A DNA stretch of 29,978 nucleotides from Burkholderiaceae bacterium (GTDB lineage Bacteria; Pseudomonadota; Gammaproteobacteria; Burkholderiales; Burkholderiaceae). The stretch lies in the NCBI GenBank assembly GCA_017997515.1, contig JAGOEY010000002.1, positions 1-29,978 on the forward strand, given 5' to 3'. The position numbers were made by a program, and so were the translations under genes. This document shows, piece by piece, positions 25,845-29,978 of the stretch. Below the pieces are notes generated by a model. The model did no database searches. It worked only from the letters and a program-made list of their open reading frames with translations, and was not told the origin of the DNA. Position 1 is the stretch's first letter, and each line of letters begins with the position of its first letter.

Positions 25845-26516
25845 TTACGCGGTGCCTGGCACCTTCTTGAGACCCCGTCCCACCAGAAAGGTTTCCGATG
25901 ATTTGTCGCGGGAAGCCTTCGGCTTCATCGGTTTAACCACCAAAAAATGCGCCTTGAACAGCGCCACCAACTGGTCGTACCCCCTGCCGTGGAAAACCTT
26001 GGCAACCAGGGCACCCTCGGGCTTCATGTGTTTCTGGGCAAAGTCGAGCGCCAGCTCGATCAGCACCTCCACCCGCGCAGCATCGGCATGTGCGATGCCT
26101 GAGAGGTTGGGGGCCATGTCGGACACCACGATATCCGCCTGCCTGCCGCGCAGTTCTTGCTCCAGTTTCAGGAGCACTTCGTCTTCGGTGAAGTCTCCCT
26201 GGATAAAAACCACCCCTTCCACCGGCACCATGGGCAGCAGGTCCAGCGCGATGATGGTGCCGTCCAGCTGGCCTGCCGCAGCACCTGCAGGCGACATCTT
26301 GCGGCGCAGGTACTGGCTCCAGGCGCCGGGCGTCGAGCCCAGGTCCACCACCAACTGCCCGGGTTTGATGAGCCCGAAGGTCTCGTCAATTTCCTTGAGC
26401 TTGTAAGCGGCACGGGCGCGGTAACCCTCGCGGGTTGCCAATTTCACGTACGGGTCATTGACGTGGTCGTTCAACCACGCCTTGTTGACCTTCTTGCTTT
26501 GCGTTTTAACTTTCAT
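25845..26516 (-). CDS. rlmE: 23S rRNA (uridine-2552-2'-O)-methyltransferase RlmE
   Basis: RlmE (FtsJ/RrmJ) methylates U2552 in the A-loop of 23S rRNA and is a heat-shock protein in E. coli. The 223-residue protein carries the SAM-binding [15 protein letters not shown] (56-70) and the K-D-K-E catalytic tetrad: K39 in RAAYKL, D133 in [12 protein letters not shown]173 in VAKVF, and E208 in SSETF. The basic N-terminus [23 protein letters not shown] is typical. Start is ATG at 26514-26516, only 35 bases from the divergent yhbY start, so both promoters must overlap or lie in neighbouring coding DNA. Confidence 0.97.
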   Translation of the reverse strand: MKVKTQSKKVNKAWLNDHVNDPYVKLATREGYRARAAYKLKEIDETFGLIKPGQLVVDLGSTPGAWSQYLRRKMSPAGAAAGQLDGTIIALDLLPMVPVEGVVFIQGDFTEDEVLLKLEQELRGRQADIVVSDMAPNLSGIAHADAARVEVLIELALDFAQKHMKPEGALVAKVFHGRGYDQLVALFKAHFLVVKPMKPKASRDKSSETFLVGRGLKKVPGTA

Positions 26517-26551
26517 GCGGTGTATCTGTCCATGCCTCGATAATACGGGTT

Positions 26552-27028
26552 ATGTCTCAAATTCAATTGACCCCCGCCCAGCGCCGGGAACACCGCGCCA
26601 ATGCCCACCACCTGACCCCTGTGGTGCTGATCGGTGGCGACGGTCTGACGGACGCCGTCAAAAAAGAAGTCGATGCGGCCCTGAACGCCCACGGGCTGAT
26701 CAAGGTCCGCGTTTTCTCGGACGACCGTGCTGGCCGGGAACTCATTTACCAAACCCTCAGCGCCGACCTGAGCGCAGCGCCCGTGCAGCACATCGGCAAG
26801 TTGCTGGTGCTGTGGCGTCCGCAAGTCGAGAAGGAACGCGTCATTGACGAAGACCGCATGCCAGGCCCGAAGGACGTCAAAATCCTGAAGTACAGCAAAC
26901 GCGGCGGCCAGCGGCCTGAAGTCAAAACCCTGCGTGTGCTGGGCAACCAGCGCCTGACGCAGGGCGGTACCATCAAACGCGCCCGGCCCAAGCCCGCGGT
27001 GTCCGTCAAAAAGCGCCAGGCTGACTGA
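26552..27028 (+). CDS. yhbY: YhbY-family (CRM domain) RNA-binding protein
   Basis: A 158-residue protein whose first 100 residues form a CRM/YhbY domain: QLTPAQRREHRANAHHLTPVVLIGGDGLTDAVKKEVDAAL, with the GxxG-like loop GGDG, then HGLIKVRVFSDDRAGRE and LVLWRP. YhbY associates with pre-50S ribosomal particles in E. coli. The C-terminal 55 residues are basic and extend past the usual length of about 97, as seen in other betaproteobacteria. It is divergent from rlmE, as in many proteobacteria, and is followed by the glycosyltransferase-like gene after 5 bases. Confidence 0.93.
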   Translation: MSQIQLTPAQRREHRANAHHLTPVVLIGGDGLTDAVKKEVDAALNAHGLIKVRVFSDDRAGRELIYQTLSADLSAAPVQHIGKLLVLWRPQVEKERVIDEDRMPGPKDVKILKYSKRGGQRPEVKTLRVLGNQRLTQGGTIKRARPKPAVSVKKRQAD

Positions 27029-27033
27029 CTCTG

Positions 27034-27801
27034 ATGCAGTCCGAAGTGTCCGCTGCCCGGCAGCGTTACGTCATCTGCATGAAATGGGGCACCAAATATG
27101 GGCCCCATTACGTCAACAACCTCTATGCCATGGCGCGCCGCCATCTGACGGGCGACTTTCGTTTTGTCTGTCTGACCGATGACACCCAGGGCATCCGCCC
27201 TGAAGTCGAATGTTTCCCCATTCCGCGTTTGGACATCCGCCCCGAAGCGGCAGGTGTGCGCGACATGGCCTGGCGCAAGCTGACCACCTTCAGCACCGAC
27301 CTGGTGGACGTGTACGGCCTGCATGGCACGGCGCTATTCCTGGACCTGGACGTGGTGGTGGTGGGAGGCCTGGACGATTTCTTCGCCAAGCCGGGTGAGT
27401 TCCTGATCATCAAGGACTACAAACGCCCTTGGCGCGTGACCGGCAACTCGTCGGTGTACCGCTTTGAGATCGGCGCACATCCGGATGTGCTGGACTACTT
27501 TCGTGCGAACGAAGACAAGATGCGCCGGGACTTCCGCAACGAACAGGCGTACTTGTCAGACTACCTGCACCGCCAGGGAATGCTGCAATACTGGCCTGCC
27601 GAGTGGTGCCCGAGCTTCAAATACCACTGCATTCCGTTCTGGCCCAGCAACTACTGGCGCGAACCACTGATTCCCGATGGCACACGCATCGTGATCTTCC
27701 ATGGTGAATGCAACCCGCCCGACGCACTGACCGGCAAACGCAATCGGCGGTTTCGGCATATCGAGCCAACCCTCTGGGTGGCCGAACACTGGAAAGAATA
27801 G
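27034..27801 (+). CDS. Glycosyltransferase-like protein
   Basis: A soluble protein of 255 residues that I recognise only at fold level: GT-A-like nucleotide-diphospho-sugar transferase. It has YVICMKWGTKYGPHYVNNL (12-30), FRFVCLTDD (42-50) and the likely metal-binding DxD in LFLDLDVVVVGGLDDFF (D104 and D106). A late IVIFHGECNPPDA segment has the His often seen near the C-terminus of such enzymes. It resembles bacterial proteins that are distantly like GT8. Donor, acceptor and pathway are unknown. It probably shares a transcript with yhbY (5-base gap). It converges on the DUF4149-like gene with 36 bases between. Confidence 0.75.
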   Translation: MQSEVSAARQRYVICMKWGTKYGPHYVNNLYAMARRHLTGDFRFVCLTDDTQGIRPEVECFPIPRLDIRPEAAGVRDMAWRKLTTFSTDLVDVYGLHGTALFLDLDVVVVGGLDDFFAKPGEFLIIKDYKRPWRVTGNSSVYRFEIGAHPDVLDYFRANEDKMRRDFRNEQAYLSDYLHRQGMLQYWPAEWCPSFKYHCIPFWPSNYWREPLIPDGTRIVIFHGECNPPDALTGKRNRRFRHIEPTLWVAEHWKE

Positions 27802-27837
27802 GCAGGCCGCAGACTTGCCCAATTGACTGACATGCGC

Positions 27838-28257
27838 CTATTGTTTGGGAGTAATCCGCCAAAACACGATGGCCGCGCAGAGCCACTGCACCAGGTACAT
27901 CACACTGCCCACTGAATGCCACAGCTTGAGGTTGGTACGTGTGACGATGCGTGGCGCCACGGCAAACTCGACCAGCAAAGCCAGCAGCAGGCCCAGAAGT
28001 ATAAAAACGATAGCATCATGCGCACGCTGAGCGGGCGCCGAAGCCTGTTTTGATGTTGAAATTAACAGCAAAATGCCGCCACAGGTGACGGACACCCAGG
28101 TCTGCGCCGTGAACAGCTTGGCGGCCATGCCGCCTGCGAGAGCAGGCGTAGGCAAGTGCATGAACAGCAAGGGCACCACCAGAAAGCCGATGGTTGTCAG
28201 ACTGCCCCACCACAGCGCAGCGGCATACACCGGCAAGCGCGACAGAATGTTGTTCAT
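27838..28257 (-). CDS. DUF4149-like four-TM membrane protein
   Basis: A protein of 139 residues with about four membrane segments: about 9-33 (with ALWWGSLTTIGFLVVPLLF), 52-66, 81-98 (with IVFILLGLLLALLVEF) and 112-134. The pattern, with SRLPVYAAALWWGSL at the start, fits the DUF4149/TMEM205-like family found next to greA in betaproteobacteria; no function is established. The loop and third helix start (residues 65-86) are encoded by repeat copy 4. It starts 28 bases after the greA stop, so it likely shares the greA transcript. Confidence 0.8.
   Translation of the reverse strand: MNNILSRLPVYAAALWWGSLTTIGFLVVPLLFMHLPTPALAGGMAAKLFTAQTWVSVTCGGILLLISTSKQASAPAQRAHDAIVFILLGLLLALLVEFAVAPRIVTRTNLKLWHSVGSVMYLVQWLCAAIVFWRITPKQ
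28000..28062 (+). repeat. Coding-embedded repeat, copy 4 (in DUF4149-like gene)
   Basis: Plus strand: TATAAAAACGATAGCATCATG, then CGCACGCTGAGCGGGCGCCG, AAGCCTGTTTTGATG and TTGAAAT. It aligns without gaps to the truB copy (35 of 63) and shares AGCATCATGCG and CGGGCGC with the folP copy. The host gene is read from the other strand. The peptide falls in a loop between two membrane helices and the start of the third. Confidence 0.6.
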
Positions 28258-28285
28258 GTGAAGTGGATATGGATGCGACGGCGTG

Positions 28286-28762
28286 TCAGATGTAGCTCAC
28301 TGCTACGATTTCATAACGCTTCGTGCCGCCGGGCGCCTGGAACTCGGCCACGTCGCCTTCGTCCTTGCCGATCAGCGCGCGGGCGATGGGGCTGGACACG
28401 TTGATCAGGCCCAACTTCAGGTCGGCCTCGTCTTCACCAACGATCTGGTAAGTCACGGCTTCCCCGGAGTCTTCTTCTTCGAGCTTGACGGTGGCACCAA
28501 ACACCACGCGTCCACCCGCGTCCAGCGTGGAGGGGTCGATCACCAGCGCGGCCGACAATTTGCCTTCGATATCCTGGATACGTCCTTCCACAAAGCCCTG
28601 GCGGTCTTTGGCGGCGTCGTATTCGGCGTTTTCGCTCAGGTCGCCCTGTGCCCGTGCTTCGGCGATGGCGTTGATGACCCAGGGACGGTCTACCGTCTTG
28701 AGTTGGTGCAGTTCGGCCTTCAGTTTTTCAGCGCCGCGTTTGGTAATCGGAAGTGTGCTCAT
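28286..28762 (-). CDS. greA: Transcription elongation factor GreA
   Basis: GreA rescues backtracked RNA polymerase by stimulating cleavage of the nascent transcript. The 158-residue protein has the antiparallel coiled coil (about 1-75), with the acidic tip [17 protein letters not shown] carrying the catalytic acidic residues. The C-terminal FKBP-like domain includes [36 protein letters not shown] and [14 protein letters not shown]. Ribosome site GGAGCAAT precedes the ATG. A perfect 15-bp hairpin lies 22 bases upstream of the ATG. Confidence 0.98.
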   Translation of the reverse strand: MSTLPITKRGAEKLKAELHQLKTVDRPWVINAIAEARAQGDLSENAEYDAAKDRQGFVEGRIQDIEGKLSAALVIDPSTLDAGGRVVFGATVKLEEEDSGEAVTYQIVGEDEADLKLGLINVSSPIARALIGKDEGDVAEFQAPGGTKRYEIVAVSYI

Positions 28763-28783
28763 GTTTTTATTGCTCCTGCAAAG

Positions 28784-28819
28784 CGACGACGCCGAACGGG
28801 CAAACGTTCGGCGTCGTCG
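28784..28819. repeat. Perfect 15-bp inverted repeat between the Kdo-hydroxylase-like gene and greA
   Basis: CGACGACGCCGAACG (28784-28798) and CGTTCGGCGTCGTCG (28805-28819) form a perfect 15-bp stem with a 6-base loop. There is no T-run on either side, so a standard intrinsic terminator is unlikely. It lies 12 bases after the Kdo-hydroxylase-like stop and 22 bases before the greA ATG. Confidence 0.75.
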
Positions 28820-28831
28820 GGGGGTGAAAAT

Positions 28832-29701
28832 TCAGACGAGAGGTCGTCCTGTCAGCCGACGCAATATCGCCAGCGGACTCGCGTCAGGATTGTATTGCCT
28901 TGACGCGGGCAAATGCAGTGTTTGTTCCAGCATGTACTGGCCCGACTCCACTGCGTGGGACGTCTGGTCCGAAAAACACACCCACACAGACCCAGGCGGG
29001 AAAGGCATGGTCTGCTGAGGCGCATTTTTCTGGTAGTCGAGGTCCGACTTCATGTTGTCGTGCAACTGCAGCATCAGGTGGTCGTATTCGCTGCGCAGCG
29101 ACTTGGTCACATGCAACTTGTGCAGCACCTTGGCCTGCCAGCGTGAATAAGGTTTGGCACGCGGCAGAAAGCGCCCCGCCACGTCTTCAAAGGGCTCACC
29201 CACCCGCCAGACACGGGGTTTGCCGTGGGGGTTGGCGTTGGTGAACACCCGCAAAATCCGTTCACCGTAATTGGGCCGCGAAGGAAACGAATCGACATGC
29301 ATACGCCGGTCATCCGCCCGCCACGACTGCACCCGCGACTCCACCTGCGCGGGGCGGTAACTGGTCGGCGCATAACGCAACGCCTCGGTGTAATGCGGCC
29401 GCAGGCCCTGCACCAGTTGCTGTGCCTGTGCCCGAAACCGCCCCACCATGGCAGCCGCGGCCCGCTGCACGTCCGCGCCCCCCACCACACCCTTGATCTG
29501 CCCATTGGCATCCAGGCTGATGTTGCGCACATCGGGTGACAGCAAGGCTGGCGTCAACAAGGCATCTTCGCCGTCCAGCAGCTCAAAAGCCAGACGCGGA
29601 AAGTACAAAACCTTGCCCGCCTCCAGCGCCGCAATCCATGCCTCGTTCGGCACGGCAGCGCTCCAGTCGGCCAAATCCAGTTCGACAAGTTGGTTGTCCA
29701 T
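28832..29701 (-). CDS. kdoO: Kdo hydroxylase-like Fe(II)/2-oxoglutarate dioxygenase (KdoO)
   Basis: A 289-residue protein that I recognise as a member of the Kdo hydroxylase family (PF11004 type), which converts the outer Kdo of lipopolysaccharide to Ko (D-glycero-D-talo-oct-2-ulosonic acid). The expected dioxygenase facial triad is visible: H135 and D137 in RRMHVDSFPSRP, and H249 in FSDQTSHAVESGQYMLEQT. Other hallmarks are ERILRVFTNANPHGKPRVW and YDHLMLQLHDNMKSD. There is no signal peptide or membrane segment. It lies between carB and greA on the same strand. The family assignment is from memory of its motifs; substrate use in this organism is inferred. Confidence 0.8.
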   Translation of the reverse strand: MDNQLVELDLADWSAAVPNEAWIAALEAGKVLYFPRLAFELLDGEDALLTPALLSPDVRNISLDANGQIKGVVGGADVQRAAAAMVGRFRAQAQQLVQGLRPHYTEALRYAPTSYRPAQVESRVQSWRADDRRMHVDSFPSRPNYGERILRVFTNANPHGKPRVWRVGEPFEDVAGRFLPRAKPYSRWQAKVLHKLHVTKSLRSEYDHLMLQLHDNMKSDLDYQKNAPQQTMPFPPGSVWVCFSDQTSHAVESGQYMLEQTLHLPASRQYNPDASPLAILRRLTGRPLV

Positions 29702-29784
29702 GAAGGAACTCCTCTGGCCTTATTTTGCAGCCATTGCCAACCCACCTCACGGTGCAAAGCGCGAAGCGCAAGCACTTCTTCCAG

Positions 29785-29876
29785 CCAACACCGCGGAACT
29801 GGCTACGCCAGGCCGCTGGTGTTGCCCCCTGCAAGGGAGTTGGCGGTAGCAGAACGAAGTCCGCGAAGCCTGGGGG
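29785..29876. repeat. Intergenic palindromic repeat between carB and the Kdo-hydroxylase-like gene
   Basis: This stretch includes CACCGCGGAACTGGC and GCCAGGCCGCTGGTG, an imperfect inverted repeat around TAC, then CCCCCTGCAAGGGAG and GCAGAACGAAGTCCGCGAAG. The pattern, with a CGCGG-xx-CTGGC stem followed by a C-run and G-run, resembles an intergenic repeat I associate with Comamonadaceae genomes. Only one copy is seen here. Together with flanking bases it fills the 175-base gap; the Kdo-hydroxylase-like promoter, if any, was not identified. Confidence 0.5.
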
Positions 29877-29978
29877 TTAACCCAATTCAGCGTGCATCTC
29901 CTGCACAGAGATCACACCCAACTCGTCCATGTACTGCATCCCTTCCACCGCAGCTTCGGCGCCGAAGATGGTGGTGAA
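29877..29978 (-). CDS. carB: Carbamoyl-phosphate synthase large subunit, C-terminal end
   Basis: The last 33 residues of a minus-strand gene that runs off the right edge. The peptide includes AAVEGMQYMDELGVISVQEM, continues HAELG and stops at TAA (29879-29877). VISVQEMHA is the conserved end of CarB, which makes carbamoyl phosphate for pyrimidine and arginine synthesis. Its position upstream of greA on the same strand is the usual betaproteobacterial order. The fragment is too short to say more. Confidence 0.8.
   Translation of the reverse strand, partial: FTTIFGAEAAVEGMQYMDELGVISVQEMHAELG

Overview
The window is about 30 kb of a GC-rich betaproteobacterial chromosome, most likely Comamonadaceae (Rhodoferax-like). 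This rests on protein character, on gene order (carB-greA-yhbY-rlmE-ftsH-folP-glmM; rimP-nusA-infB-rbfA-truB-typA; tolB-pal-cpoB), and on short repeats of a kind I associate with that family. It is almost entirely housekeeping DNA: no CRISPR array, transposase, prophage or rRNA was seen. Two tRNA genes are present, Lys(TTT) and Arg(TCT).

Layout. 1-290: 3' end of smpB. 345-2179: a small envelope-signalling module (secreted YxFxxD-repeat protein, ECF sigma factor, one-TM anti-sigma factor) behind an ECF-like promoter motif. 2192-4203 (minus): an enoyl-CoA hydratase/HIBYL-CoA hydrolase-like enzyme and an EamA transporter with overlapping stop and start codons. 4245-12783 (minus): the translation/transcription operon rimP-nusA-infB-rbfA-truB-typA, with a strong predicted promoter, an intrinsic-terminator hairpin in its leader and a terminator after typA. 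12831-15288 (minus): thioredoxin-like protein plus tri-haem and di-haem cytochromes c. 15615-19281 (minus): tolB-pal-cpoB-tcdA, then tRNA-Lys. 19419-21391 (plus): msbA-like exporter and tRNA-Arg. 21483-26516 (minus): rlmE-ftsH-folP-glmM. 26552-27801 (plus): yhbY and a glycosyltransferase-like gene. 27838-29978 (minus): carB 3' end, a Kdo-hydroxylase-like gene, greA and a DUF4149-like membrane protein.

How the genes work together. The rimP-typA operon covers 30S maturation, transcription elongation, initiation, tRNA modification and ribosome stress. The rlmE-ftsH-folP-glmM cluster joins 23S rRNA methylation, membrane proteolysis, folate synthesis and amino-sugar supply. Tol-Pal components, MsbA, GlmM and the Kdo hydroxylase all bear on the outer envelope.

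The most unusual signal is a diverged repeat of about 63 bp that I find four times, every time inside a protein-coding gene (the HIBCH-like gene, truB, folP and the DUF4149-like gene), translated in either orientation. Two regulatory layouts also stand out: an intrinsic terminator just after the predicted rimP-nusA-infB promoter, and one directly in front of the folP start codon. All motif calls, alignments and promoter predictions were made by eye.
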